Shown here one piece after another: positions 51,466-64,000 of a stretch of DNA of 64,000 bases. The position numbers and the translations under genes are program-made. The notes beneath the pieces were generated by a model that had not been told where the DNA came from, did not search any database, and saw nothing but the letters and a program-made list of their open reading frames with translations. The stretch lies in the NCBI GenBank assembly GCA_026545765.1, contig JAIFAC010000158.1:62001-126000 (forward strand), written 5' to 3'. The stretch is from Plantago major (taxonomy: Eukaryota; Streptophyta; Magnoliopsida; Lamiales; Plantaginaceae). Within the stretch, counting starts at the first letter, position 1. Every line of letters begins with the position of its first letter.

Positions 51466-54400
51466 TTATTTTGACGATGACAGGATTCCACACGAGGCAA
51501 CTAGTGTGTCAAATTTTACCAACCAAAAGCAACAGAGGAATATGTTTGTAGGATGGTCGAAAAGTCTGAAAATATGTCATCCAAGACACTACTGGAACCC
51601 AAATCATTGCTTTGATAAAAATAGTCTTGATTTATAGCAGTAACAAAATCAGCCAGAACCTAAACATAAGAAAAAATTATAAGACCTGAAATGTAAGGAA
51701 AGATCAGAAAGAAAAATTCATAAAAGCAACATATTGACCCAACCTGTAGAAACTCAGTCAAATTGGATGCTCGTCTCAACCTATTGACCCAAAGATTATG
51801 AGAGGATTTTCTCCACGAGCTTATTAAGCCATCATCAGGTATAACTGACTGCATAGGTCAATTTTCAACCAAATTAGTAAAGATAAACAACAATTCATAA
51901 TTGAATGCATGCACTTAATTTTCCTTTAATCAAATTTATGACAGACCTACCTCAATTGCATATATTGCAGCTTTGAGTGACTGCAACTGGGCAGGCATAT
52001 TCTGTTTCTTTAGGATTTTATTAGCTTCCATATTCGCCCGGCAAACTGCAGAATGAAGAGCATATCTTTCTTCCAGATCAAAGTTAAGCTCAAATGTGGT
52101 ATGGCAAATTCTACAATGTTTTTCCTCCCTCCAATAAAGATCTTGACATTGCTCACATCTCTTGAGCATGTCAAGATGAGACTTCTTTCCACTTTTAACA
52201 GAGCTGAGTTCAAAATAGAAGGACTTCCATATCAATGCATCAAAAGCTTGGGGACAACCAGACTTTGCTGCGGTTCTGCTTTGTTTCTACATTGAACAAC
52301 TTCAGCAGCATGATCTGATCGATCATTTTGCATATTACTCAAGTCTAACCGATTATCCACATCAGACACTGGTGATAAGCTATCTTCCCTAAGCGTAATA
52401 ACTCCAGATTGATCATACTGTGAGACCTGCCTTTTCTCATCATCTAGCATATTAGATATCAGAATTGATTCCCGTTTTTTCAATGATGCTAGAAGATGAG
52501 CTTCCGAACACCTCTTTGATCCAGACAAGTCAACAAAGTGCATAGAGCCTGATACAACAAGTCAAAGTAGTAAATCAGCTAAGGCATATATGTAACTGAG
52601 AGTCGTATCAAGTGCTTAAAAGCAAAATAAATTATGAATATTGACCTCACGAGTATCAATAACTTCCCAGTGGCCATCTTCAGAACATTCAAAATAAATC
52701 CTCCGATGTCCAGTATCCACTTCATCACATGGTCCCAAGAACAACCAGTATCTATTGTACCCTGATCCGCTCCCAGGAAGATAGACTGCATAGTATGTAA
52801 ATAACCCTCTGTTTTCATTTGTTCAGACATCATTTTAAAATTGGCATGCTTTTCTTCCACAACAATCTTTGACAAAGGAACCAGTGAATCAACAGGCTGT
52901 CCAGATATATTTACGTGAAGCTGACCAACAGTTTGATCACAGCTGCCAAATAGACCAATGGGTTTACAACCACTCGTCAATGATCTCTTTACTTTACCAC
53001 CAGAACCATAGTGACTAATGTTACCAGGACATTCTGCACCAGATACCATAGGATCCTGGTAAAATAGGGCGGAGTTATGAAATGAATACCAGATGGCGCT
53101 TCAAAATAATACAAAAATACATTATATTATGAAAGACAATTCTTAAATGTGCTTATATTGTCAGTAACTGTTCAAATACTATTATTTACCTACGCACAAA
53201 ATAAGAATATGAAATGAAGAAAACAAAAGCCATTAATACAACTTTTCACATGCTATAAACTTTTCATATGTTCCTGTCTACATTTACTTTTATATACACC
53301 AACAAACAGAAGTTAGCTTATGCAGAAGAAAACTTGCACATAGCTTATTAGCACTTTGGGCTAAAACATTAATATATTAATTTTAGTTCAATAAAGCTAG
53401 TGCCTTGCTTGGCACTCTGGCTCACCTTACATAATGAAGACAAATAGTATATTTCATAAGCTTAAGGAATCCAAGTAAACTCCTGGTAATGAAATGAATA
53501 GTAGATCCAACATCATAAAGAACAAGTCACAAATAGAAAACAGCACAGTTTATATCCAAACAGAGAGGGCGAAGGGTGACGGACTGCAAAAGAATAAGAT
53601 GGGAGGATTACCTCCATGTTGATACTTAATCCAGACCTCAGTAGATCGATCAATGATGTTAAGATAGTGAGCTTCTCTCCGATGCTTAAATCTGAATATT
53701 CTCCCTCCATTAATCCTAACAGCCATGCTTCCCCTTGATGGCTCTCATCAATTTCACTGTATTCTTCCACCTTCTTGCTATTAGATTCACCAGCTTCTGG
53801 CAGAAGTCCACAAGGACTGGAATTCCTGGACTAATCCTCAAAGTTATAATCAATGTTTTGATGACCAGTAACTTCAACAATGTCATCTATGCTCCCAAAA
53901 TCATCAGAGTCGGATTGGCAATCTTCAGTTTCCTTTGCAGCTCCATGGATCCTTAAGCGATATCCAGAGGAGGAGATCTTCTCAAACAGTGTTACGTAAG
54001 AGAGAGTTGCGATAATTAAATCCTCTCGTTCTTGGAGTATTTCCATGAGATCCATATCGACAATCTTCAAGGCAGGATGGGCGTATACAATTCAGTGAAA
54101 CTATTTACATATATCTACACTGGTATTTTACATTGTTCACAAATTGTAACAATTATCTAAGACAAAGATACTTACTGATGAAGCTTTTGCCAAATCAGAA
54201 ACCTGCATCTCAATGTTTCCATTGATGAACAAAATTCTGAACAGTTCACCCTTCAATGTACCAGGACTTAACCCACACTTGTCCAGAAGATTGACTTCCT
54301 GCAAATCTGTAAATAAATTTTGCTTAGATGGGTTTTGATAAGTGTGATCTCTTCTTCCTTATTATGTACCAAACAAAGATTTTTCCATGTCTTGCAAAAA

Positions 54401-57400
54401 CATTCGACGATTGTTGCTCAAATGTGCAGAATGAAAGCCCTCTGCAAGTGTATGAAAGCCCTTTGATCGTGTATAAATGCATATAATATCAAATAAAAGG
54501 AGGCTATGCTACAACCATACAAAAATCTTAAGAGAGCGAGAATAAAAGATTATTGTGACTTAAAACATAATAGTCATAATATACAGAAAACAATCTACCT
54601 TGTTGAAAGATTTCTTTGGCATCATTAAACGCTTCGAACTAAAACCAGCAGCAACCAGAACCTGTCGAAGTATCTCTGTACATGTCAAGAAGTTCAGTGA
54701 CTTCTGCCAGAACTCCAGAACAAAACCACGATGTTTGAGCTGCCAAAACATGATGAATAGATGGATAAAGAACAGCACAATGGTCCACATTTAGAAGTAA
54801 TGCCAAACAACATAATTCATCTTATTCTATAAACTACAGTAGAAAAGCAGATGGGAGTACAATTTGAAACAAGATATAATACTGATTCTCTTAAACATCA
54901 TGATATCACAAAGTGCGATGATCTATGAGATAGTACTTTAGATAACAAGGTATTATAACTATCATGGGAGTATCATCACTCTGGACAAAGTACTATCTAA
55001 TATTTGTGGTTGCAAAGGAACCAAAACATTGTCCCCAGAATAACTAGCATGCAGAAGATGGTCCTGTTTTTGCCCATGTACCAAAGGCTCATCTTTTTCT
55101 TCCATTTAATCTTCATGTACTTAACTTATTACTTTTACAACTAGAATTAAACATTTAGATCTCTAACCGTAAATAACAACCCCACGGAAAAAGTATGCAC
55201 ATGGATGCCTAGGTGAGAATGGCTGAACTGACTGCAACAAAAACAAATTATTTTCTTCCGACGCAAGAATTCCCGATTGAAAATCCAATGGATATTGGAT
55301 TCTGGATCATTACAATTGGAGTTCCTATATTTTGATCCATGCAGAAGTTTCTTTTTTGAAGGCAACGTGGTTGGGAAGTTGCTGCTGTAAACTTGTTAGC
55401 CTAAGACTCCAACACAACTCGGCGGTAACAATACTCACATGAATGCCTGATCAAGCTTGGTTCACCACATGTAAAACTGAAACACAAATTTTAATCAAGT
55501 TTCGAGAAGTCTTGATGACTTAGCATAAGAACATGTCTTCCCCCCAACGGACAAGGATCAGGTGCGGTTGATTTCAATACAACAGAGGAGTCATGTGCCT
55601 TTGTGAGGGAGCTTTAAACCTCTAAGCATAATTCACAAATCTCGTGTATAATGAAATGATCAAGGTGGCAAATTTCAGAACTTTGAGGCAAACAAATGCG
55701 TAGCTAAAATCTGGGATCTCTAACCAAGCATTGGCTTAAAGATCTGAAAACAAGCAAAGCAAACTGGACTTAGGGATACATTAGAACATCTGCATTCCCA
55801 AAAATAACATTTTCGGCAACAATAGTACATATGGATGGAGAAAACGTGGAGAACTATGATACCCAGAGTAGGCACTTAGTACCCAACTTGGGAGCATATC
55901 CGGGTGTGGCTCTCAGTTCCTCCAAAAAAATCACTTTTGGCCTATAATTAATCCAAAAATCACTTTTGGCCTAAAATTAATTGTCCAAGTGTCACACCGA
56001 TATCGGTGTCAAGTTTACGACACGGTTGGTAGGGAATAGAAGAGTCAGGTGCATTGGAGTAAACATTGCAGCCACTCCGGAGGCTGACCACAGTGTACGT
56101 TTGGATCTGGAGGATCTGGAAAGAACAAAACTTAGTCGGTTGAGAAATTGGGCTGGGAAGATCGTGAGAGTGGGGGACCCTAAAATCCGACCAGATAAGG
56201 TGATGGAGCAACGAACATGCGGAGATGACCATGTATGTAGTAGCATGGATACATATTTTCTCAGATCCTTTTGAAATGTGTATCTTGCCTTTTAAAAATA
56301 CTTATTTCCTATTAGAAGCAAAATTCCCAAGGTTTGCTTAGTTCTTTAGGGTAGGAGAGCAACGAAAAAAGAGCCCAAAGGATGTACAAGAACTACAATT
56401 AGAAGAAAGAATCCGAAATCTGTAGAAATATGGTCTTGGTTAATGTATTCATCATATCCTATATTGTTTTGACATATTATATATATATTGAAATCATGAA
56501 AAATTTAACACATCCTTAACGTTTTCGTATCATTTTTTTTGGGACTTTTATGTATCCGTCTCAGTACCCATATCCGTATCCGTATATCTATGTTTCCTGG
56601 ATGACCATACATGAATCTGCTGTCCATAGGAGATGGTGACCCCTCCCAGAAGATCAACATGACAGCTTGTGATGTAGAGATTTTAGTGTTTCAGTTCACT
56701 GTTTCAGTTTTTTTCCCCTCCGTCTTTTACCTTTTATGTGTGTGCGGTGTGGCTATGGGAAGAATCAGAAACAAAGCATACAATGGATAACTGTACGTGT
56801 TCAGCCAATTAATAAGAGCAGAAGAAGATAGAATACAAAGAACAAGAAATCGGCTCTGTAAAATACCAAATTCTAGATCAATTGTTGAAAGACATGAAAA
56901 AAAGCAAACTCCATCTTCAAGAGAGAGACAACAACCCAAATAAATAACTCATGTCTGCCTATTAAACAGTAGAAGACTTCACTAATCTAACTCGAACTCT
57001 ATTGCTTAATTTTACTTGAACTCTACTAAACTACTAAGTATAACTAAAAGAATGAAACCCCTTCCGCTTTGAGTTTCCCTTCTCTATCAGTAAGACGTAT
57101 GAAACAGATTACATACGTTTACCTCAAACTGGAATTCATAGAAGAGATTAGCTATAACTGATCTAATAAATCATGCAAGATGCATCAAGCTGAAAATGAA
57201 ATGGTATATGACCGAGCTGTATGTTAAACACAACATAAAAGAGTAAATCCTCCCTGACTTTGGCATACTCACCAAAAGAAGCAATTCCCGAAACCTGCAA
57301 TTTTTGTTTGCAGGCAAAGTTCCTATGGCAATCTCTCTCTTAATATCATATAAAAGCAGTCTGATAAGAGCAAGATGTACTTGACCAAGTAACAATGCAT

Positions 57401-60400
57401 GCTGCAAATTGGAGAGGAATATAAATCAATAATAATGCAAGACATAGGGAGCCTGTCACGAAACACGACACCCAATGTATTAGATAAATATTAGATGAAC
57501 CATGGCAATGAATCAACTTGCCTTTTCATGAAACGCCTGTGCAAACTCATCGAATGTGAAAGAATGTATACCAACTGTTGCGGCATATGTACAGATAAAA
57601 TGGAATACCTTCAACAAACATAAAAAGAAAATTAGCACAGCTTAAACACAAAATGCTGTCTTGGAACACTACCGCAAACTCGCAGAATATGCCTGAACAT
57701 ACACCAACAGTCAGAGCTAAAATACAGATTAAAAAGTCCTTAAATAAATGAACTAAAAAAGGTAAAACTAGAAAAGCTCCAAACACAAATAAAACCTAGA
57801 AGTATATATCATTGGAGTTGGATTGTTAACAGAGAAACCACTGCAAGCACCACACAGAGAGCAAAATGACATATTTTTAGCAATAGGATCAGTCATGATT
57901 TACATTTTCCTGACAGTACATGGGACCCGGTAGAGAAGGTTCTGTAGCAATTTTACATGCATTCTATTTGTATCATATGGTTATCTGTAACTAACTTTCC
58001 GTGTTGCTTCACGATTTAGCAGACTCGAGAGTGTTCTTTTTTTCCCTAAATAGGCTGCTCCGAGATAGCAAGAGATCACCTCACCTAACATTGATGAATT
58101 AGAAATAATCAAAACTAACAGGGTCTTAGCAGTCAATCTCTGGTTAAAATTCAGGTTATTGCAGCATATTCTTGCCAACAAATTGCCGAGTCCTCAACTA
58201 TTTACAGCATTAGATGTACAAGAACAAGACACAGCAAATAATCAAACCCGATGCCGAAAGTAAATAACAAAATGTCCAGGATGGTGGAATTCTAAGGGAG
58301 TTTCTTTTGACTACTAAGAGATTATAAAGAAAGGCGAGTATGAAAAACATTGATTAGTGTTTACTCCATGCATAATAATGAAATTAAGACTTCTTCATAC
58401 CTTAAAAGTTTCTTGACCAGATTGGTAGGAAGCCCATAGTTCGCGATACACAATGGAAGCTTCATTGTAACAGAATTTGGGGAATTTGGCAAGTGAGTCT
58501 ACCAAAACACAGATAACATTGAAAGGGTGAGATTATGTCTTTTATCATGAATTCCTACCCGGCAAGAAGTTAACAGCATAACAGCATCAATATTAAGGAA
58601 TTGGCAGTAAAAAAACAACTATGATTTACCTTTGCAGAGGGCACAACCACGTATTTAAGCTGGTTGGGAAGTGACGAGCATGTTAAAGGATTTGGGCCTG
58701 CTGGTGCTTCTCTAGCTCGAGTTCCTCATCATCCACTAGACTAAATTGTTCTGTGATTTCTAGACATTTAACATCTTCAAGAGCAAGTTCACACCTTTCT
58801 TTAGGAGGCTGTTTCCACTTTTTGAACTTTATCGCACTCAACCTACAATAATAGCATGGAAATTATACGCACAGTAGCTACGAAAAGGACAAACTCGAAA
58901 TCCAAAACTTATGTACCAATATGTATAGCAGCTAAAAAGAATTACCTGTCTACTTCTTGAACAAGTTTTCTTCTTCAACTTTACTCTGTTTCCCAGCTTT
59001 CTCTACATAACGAATAGCAAAGTTAAATTTCTTTTTATAAGCCAGGCAACAATTAAAGCTGGTGGATCACTGAGCTAACCAGAATGGTTTGACGCTGATG
59101 TACGCATACTCGCTCCTTACTCTCTTGAACAGTATTATAACTAAAATTAGCACCAGGATTTGTAACTTGCCAAACCATCAACAACCCTTTTCCAATGCCA
59201 TGTTTCTTTCCAGGTGCAGCATTTTTATTTATTAATCCTTTTCTTATGCCATTTGTCCTTGATGGAGATATCATTGCCGTCATCGGACCTTTTCAATGCC
59301 ATGTCTCCGTGGAGGTAAACTACTTTCAAGACAAGTTTGGTAGTCAACAATAGGGTGCTGCTTGATACCTAACATCAAAAGCCATAGTTTAGGAAAAAAA
59401 TTAAGATGCTTAAATATTTAAAGAATAGCATTTCAACTCTAGGGAAGGAAAAAGGGCTCCCATCAAGTTATTTTCACTATACCTTTCTTCTTTTGCAGGC
59501 ACGTTCATTCTCTTCATGGTGAGGATTGCTGGCTGCCCGTCAGATAGAAAGATGTCAATATTTGAAGCTAAAATAAACACAGGACATATGACACACACAC
59601 AACAACAACTTATAAACCTCTATGGTTTAACCTTAATTTCATTTTCTAGTTCTAATTTGGCTTCTTCAATTATAATTCATTTGCTCTCATTCGATTCAGT
59701 TTGAGTTTGAAACAAGGCATGAGAACAAAACAGAGGCCAGAAATTCAAAACTTTTCTTCAAACAAGTAGGTGAGAAAAATACAATACAGAAGAGTAGAAG
59801 CGAAGACTATTAGAAGCCTTGTCAAGCAAAACCAATAACACCATTTGCAACTTTCCATTTCACGCACTGTTTCAATATGACATAACAGCAAGGTTATAAT
59901 TCCCACCCTATTTCTCAAATCACACACCAAGTACCGAGCCAGCCACGTTGGGTCCCTCCTTTAAGAGTTTGTGACAGTTTGCAAGTGCTATTTTCAACTG
60001 CTTATTGCTATTTTAGCAGAAGCAACACTCTAATATTAAATATATAACCTAACATTCAATTTATCACCCCAATACCCAAGAACATGACCGACTATTATTG
60101 AAGCGGAAAAGGAATTTATGTGATACCTGTACCAACACAAGTAAAATTTAAAAGCAACTATGAAAAGTAAGTAAATAATTTCATCTAATTCAAAAAACAA
60201 TATCGAGAATCTTAAGAAGCGAAACTAATAAAATGTTTGCAGCCTTCCATTTCATAGACTGTTTGGTATGGGACAATAGCAAGATTATAGTTCCTATAAA
60301 TTTTAAAATCACCAGGTACAGAAAACCGTGGGTTATCGTAAGAACAACTGTGACCTATAACACTGTCATACTCCCTCCATCCCACATAAGTTCACCTGAG

Positions 60401-60901
60401 TTGGCCATCTTGATTCCAAATTACTTCTAATTTACATAATTCATGATTTTTCATAATATAATGTCCTTAAGTTTTCACCAACATAATAAGTGAGTAATTT
60501 AGGGCCTGGTAAAGTAATAAATTGTTCCAATTCAGCCCAATACACATAGGACCGATATAATTAAAACAGAAATGAATTACTGCAATTCCAGCACAGGTAA
60601 AATTTCAAAGCAACTAAGAATCATCGAACACGAAAATCGTATGCTAGAACATAAATGAGTATCTCACCGCAGGAAAATGATGACGAAGGCAGAGAATCAA
60701 ATTCAACACCAAGAGGCGGCCCATCTTTCCTGAAAATCTTAGTGAGAATATAGTCCGAACTGTACAAAACTTCCTGAAGCCGCAACCTGTAATCGTTCCC
60801 ATTCATGAACTGCGGTTTGGGTTTCCGATCAAATTACTGCGACTGTCATTTGCAGACCTGTTAGAATTCATCCATTTGCCATTTCGTGTCCTACCGGCCA
60901 T
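51466..60901 (-). CDS. RLT3: DDT-domain chromatin regulator, RLT3-like (RINGLET family)
   Basis: About fifteen exons on the minus strand. Clear ones are 60668-60901 (IFRKDGPPLGVEFDSLPS), 59483-59567, about 59080-59358, 58630-58842, 58402-58498, 57522-57608 (DDT start, VFHFICTYAATVGIHSFTFD), 57273-57401, 54599-54739, 54176-54298 (HARE-HTH, LSPGTLKGELFRILF), 53612-54068 (EIDESHQGEAWLLGLMEGEY), 52646-53055 (WHIM/WSD region), 51951-52548 (CRICHTTFELNFDLEERY), 51744-51848 and 51466-51659. RINGLET proteins bind plant ISWI remodellers (CHR11/CHR17) in the nucleus and help nucleosome spacing and repression of flowering genes. Several one-base shifts (near 60835, 58955, 53830, 52250 and 51530) may be sequence errors. 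The intron after 57522 uses a GC donor (GCAAGT). The homeodomain expected in RLT proteins was not found. The start at 60901 is uncertain; 60806 is an alternative. Confidence 0.75.
54740..57272. other. Large intron of the DDT gene
   Basis: The 2.5-kb gap separates exons that are adjacent in relatives. It contains unassigned sequence, including a 16-bp perfect palindrome ACACCGATATCGGTGT (55994-56009) and a CCGTATCCGTAT stretch near 56570. It may contain an old inserted element; no coding domain is recognised in it. Confidence 0.5.
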
Positions 60902-61016
60902 TGTTGACAGCAATTGCAAGCTTCACCGAGCTCAGATTACCATAATAACAAAGTAATTGGGGAAATGAAAGCACAGTGGAGGAGATATAGACATAGTCAA
61001 GAGGACAGGGTTTAAG

Positions 61017-61024
61017 TAGGGTTT
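61017..61024 (-). promoter_or_regulatory. Telo-box-like motif upstream of the DDT gene
   Basis: AAACCCTA on the minus strand, 116 bp before the ATG at 60901. Telo-boxes occur in promoters and leaders of plant housekeeping genes; importance here is only inferred. Confidence 0.35.
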
Positions 61025-61043
61025 TGGATTTTGTTACTGGGAG

Positions 61044-61999
61044 TAGGGCTGAGCACAAATGGCCCCGGACCGAAAAACCGGACCGAACCGGCCCGAAAAA
61101 TCGGTTCTCGGGCCGACCCGAACCCTATTCGGTCCGGGCCTCGGGCTGAGGGATTTGAAAAATTCGGTTCTCGGTCCGGGTCGGTCCAAAACCGGACAAA
61201 ATCCGGGCTGGACCGAGAGACCCGAATTTTTCATAAAACCCTTGGATTCCCCCAATTCCCCAGACCCAATCATTCTGCTTCTTCTGTCTCATTCTCTCCG
61301 CCTCCCTTCTCTTCTTCTGTCTCATTCTCTTCGCCTCTTCTTCTGTCTCATTCTCTCCGCCTCCCTTCTCTTCTTCTGTATGTTCTTTCTTTCCCCACGC
61401 CCACGCCGCTCACCTCCATGCTCCAGCTCACCTCCGCCACTAACCTCCACCCACCATGCCACTCACCTCTTCTCTTTTCTCTGCATCTCGCCACCACCGC
61501 GATCCGCTATACACCACCGCCCAGATCCATCGCCAGTTCACCACCACTGGCCCATCTCTTCTCTCCACCACCGCCCAGATCCATCGCCACCACCGCCCAT
61601 CTCTTCCGCTGATTTGTTCCCCTCCGCCGATTTGGTTGTAGATCGCAACAGCGAAAGCAATGACCAGCAGTGGCCACCAAAACGCCATCGGTTTGCGGAG
61701 ATTCCAATAAGCCCTAGAAAGACGAGTGTGGTAGTGCAATGGTTGATTACGATTTCAAGAGCTGAGCATAATCGAATAATAAAAAGGAGGAAATGCTGAT
61801 TTTCAGCTTGTTGGCATCTTCTCCTTTTGAAATGCTAAATTTTTAATTTTTTAAAAATATATTTCGGGTTTTTTCGGTCCTGGCCCGGACCGACCATACT
61901 TCGGTCCGGTCCTCGGGCTGAGGAAAATCAAAAAATTCGGGTCGGTCTTTTTCGGGTTCGGTCCAGGTCGGGCCGGTTCTGAACCGATGCTCAGCCCTA
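61044..61999. mobile_element. Non-autonomous hAT-like element, 956 bp
   Basis: The ends TAGGGCTGAGCA and TGCTCAGCCCTA are a perfect 12-bp inverted repeat. Both subterminal zones are dense in CGGTCC/GGACCG motifs. Flanks (ACTGGGAG and CCCTGGGG) are only a partial match for an 8-bp duplication. The interior is CT-rich and yields a 246-codon Pro/Ser-rich frame that I regard as spurious. Confidence 0.7.
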
Positions 62000-62757
62000 C
62001 CCTGGGGAAGTAAATGCGAACGCCTGTAGAATTTATTCGAGTTTCTACCGAAAAAGTTCGGCGATATTCGAGCTCGGCGTTAATTATAGCAAAGTTTTGA
62101 AAAGTTTCGAATATTAGGGTGTTAAGATTGGGCAAGAAAGATGAAATTTATTCAATAAGATTATTAATAATTATATAAATAAATAAATATATATAGTATA
62201 CATACTAGTATTAAAACGAGCGTTAAAGCTCGTGTCGTTCTAAAGTCTATAATTTTATATATTCGTCGATCATATATATATTGAATGAGTCGAGAATGAA
62301 GATTCGTTTCACTCATTTTATTCGCTGAATCAAAGTTTTAAACTGAAATTTCAATTTACTTACTGGAAATAAAATTGACAAAGCTCAATTTACGAGCTCG
62401 AAATGAAAATGACAAAGTCAATTCACTAATAAAAAGCTCGAAATTCAATTAAATGAAAGTACGAGTACTTAATGCATCACATAGCACATTAAAATGAAAG
62501 TCGTCCAACATAAAGTCTTACAAAACACATCAAATGAAAGTCGTCCATCATACGACTATACGAGTACATAATTGAATTACACAAGCATAATATTGTTCAA
62601 ATTCTTCATATGCTCCATGTATCTCAACAAAACTCCATGGACATCACCAAAATGCAACTCGTTGCCGTTCTCGAGCTTAAACCTGAATTGAAATAAAACC
62701 ATTATCAACACTTTAATACTAGTTTCAGCCAAAATACAAGCATAATTACTACGGAAT
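62000..62757. other. AT-rich spacer with GAGCTCG-type words
   Basis: No gene is supported. AAAGCTCG and GAAAGT(C/A)GTCC words recur around 62220-62560, suggesting degraded repetitive DNA. Confidence 0.4.
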
Positions 62758-62873
62758 AGCTCGACACTAAGGCATAAACATAATTAAACCCAACTAATGC
62801 CAATAACATTAAGCTCGACACAAAGGCATAAGCATAATTAAACCCAACTAATGCCAATAAGCTCGACACAAAC
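62758..62873. repeat. 54-bp tandem repeat, about 2.2 copies
   Basis: AGCTCGACAC(T/A)AAGGCATAA starts at 62758 and 62812, with a partial copy at 62860 after a 6-bp loss. Each unit contains TAATTAAACCCAACTAATGC. Confidence 0.9.
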
Positions 62874-62929
62874 AAGCCCAGCAAAAAACAAATCATTCCA
62901 CCTTGATCGAAGTAATAGAACAGAAGAAA

Positions 62930-63115
62930 GGATGAAAAGGAGTAATGAACATAAAAGAAAGAACATGAGAGAAGGGATAGAAAAGGAGCAGAATGAACAG
63001 AAAAGAAAGAACATGAGAGAAGGGATAGAAAAGGAGCAGAATGAACAGAAAAGAAAGAATATAAGATAAGGGATAGAAAAGGAGTAGAATGAACAGAAAA
63101 GAAAGAATAGAAAAG
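62930..63115 (+). repeat. 48-bp purine-rich tandem repeat, about 3.5 copies
   Basis: GGGATAGAAAAGGAG starts at 62974, 63022 and 63070 (period 48). The plus strand is almost all purines. In frame it would give a 16-residue repeat (EGIEKEQNEQKRKNMR), but no start context or conservation supports a protein. Confidence 0.9.
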
Positions 63116-63383
63116 AACAGTTTACCTTCACTTCAAGTAAATCTCTAAGTTGGCATTGTAATAATAATCTCCACAGGTATGTCAGCCTGTTTAATTAAAG
63201 AAATAAAACATTTAAAAATGATTAAACAAAATTATATAAAATTATTTTATGATTAACAAAAACATTAACATTTTACATTTTCAGGGTGCCTTGACGCCAT
63301 GTAGGTTCTGAACCCAATCTCCTCCACACATTAACATCTCCACAAGGTCGGGCTAATGATGCACCCATAAGTGGTCAATCACT

Positions 63384-63957
63384 CTACTTCCAAAGACTAA
63401 AAGTAGACTCGGTTACCGTGACTTGATGGAATAGCCAAAATATTAGAAGCCATTTTTGACAAAATCTTGTACTACAAGTTATTTTCCTTCCACCAACCCA
63501 AAACATCAAAATCGACCTATTATATCTATGCACACCATCTTCCAAGTAAATTGTAACTCCGACTTTTTCAGGAGGCTCATTCATAACTCGATCATCGAGG
63601 GACCTTTGCAAAAGCACTGTAAAACGGGCTTCAACCAACTGTGAACTGTAAGCTTGAAGTTTCCTGACTTGTAGGGACTGCACACGAATCACCAACAAGG
63701 CTTCATATTCACTTCATTGTTTGTAACCTTGAAGTCCAAGGATATCGCAGTCGAGTTCCGCCATCAAGGTTTTTAAGATAGATTCCAATGCCTCCCACTC
63801 TTCCGGTGGATGAACCATCTACTTCCAATGTCCATATATCGGGTCGTTCGGTTTGGGATCCTCTATAAGCTCCTCGAATTTTTAACCTCGTCCTACTCCT
63901 TCCGAGTATCCCGGCTGAGTTATTCGATTCTCTTGTGATATCATCAAGGAGGAACAT
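63384..63957 (-). pseudogene. Gypsy RNase H fragment
   Basis: On the minus strand IWTLEVDGSSTGRVGGIGIY is the start of a plant Gypsy RNase H domain (catalytic Asp in VDGSS). After a one-base shift at about 63712 it continues with SEYEALLVIRVQSLQV and SSQLVEARF. It then degenerates and no integrase is seen. The right part is cut by the window edge. Its orientation matches the gag at the left end, but they need not belong to the same copy. Confidence 0.7.
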
Positions 63958-64000
63958 CCGTTGACCGAGTTTCTTCCCATGACGAGTCCGAGATCGATTG

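Noticed and set aside
55147-55365. Minus-strand 72-codon frame in the DDT gene intron
   Set aside because: Exons on either side are adjacent in relatives, and the frame shows no matching segment or clean splice sites.
61059-61799. 246-codon Pro/Ser-rich frame
   Set aside because: It starts in the hAT subterminal repeat and passes through CT-rich repeats; composition explains its length.

Overview
This window is nuclear DNA of a flowering plant, most likely a core eudicot and possibly an asterid. The evidence is AT-rich intergenic DNA, short GT-AG introns, typical plant TATA boxes, a tomato-LCA1-like Ca2+-ATPase, a RINGLET-type DDT gene, and a dense nest of plant transposons (Gypsy, SIRE-type Copia, CACTA, Helitron, MULE, hAT and Tourist types). 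The exact species cannot be named from the sequence.

Layout. 1-3277 holds a decayed minus-strand Gypsy gag with LTR-like promoter DNA. 3278-4469 is a non-autonomous CACTA-like element carrying a (GGT)n tract. 4647-9514 is a broken Helitron Rep/helicase gene containing an internal ~610-bp duplication. 10441-14886 (+) is an ER-type Ca2+-ATPase gene in six exons. 15813-31407 is a 15.6-kb SIRE-lineage Copia element on the minus strand, with two ~1.65-kb LTRs, gag, protease, integrase, RT, RNase H and an extra 3' gene with introns. A (TA)n tract and a small MULE-like element (31920-34300) follow. 36108-37908 is a truncated relative of the Copia. 39107-48750 is a larger MULE-like element with a FAR1-type DNA-binding gene fragment and a convergent Ulp1-like protease gene, interrupted by a 2.7-kb solo LTR. 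49580-51178 holds a retroposon tail and a Tourist-like MITE. 51466-60901 (-) is a DDT-domain chromatin gene resembling RLT3, with a hAT-like element 143 bp upstream of its most 5' ATG. The window ends in satellite-like repeats and a Gypsy RNase H fragment.

Only two genes look like ordinary host genes: the Ca2+-ATPase (cation pumping at the ER) and the DDT gene (ISWI-type chromatin regulation). They share no pathway.

The most unusual signal is a short motif, TTGTCTAG(TTTT), repeated dozens of times in both MULE-like elements: at their ends, in tandem arrays, and filling most introns of the Ulp1-like gene. A second, technical, signal is that CAG/CTG triplets seem to be damaged (to CG, CCG or CTC) in patches. 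This probably explains many of the apparent frameshifts, so pseudogene calls here should be treated with caution.
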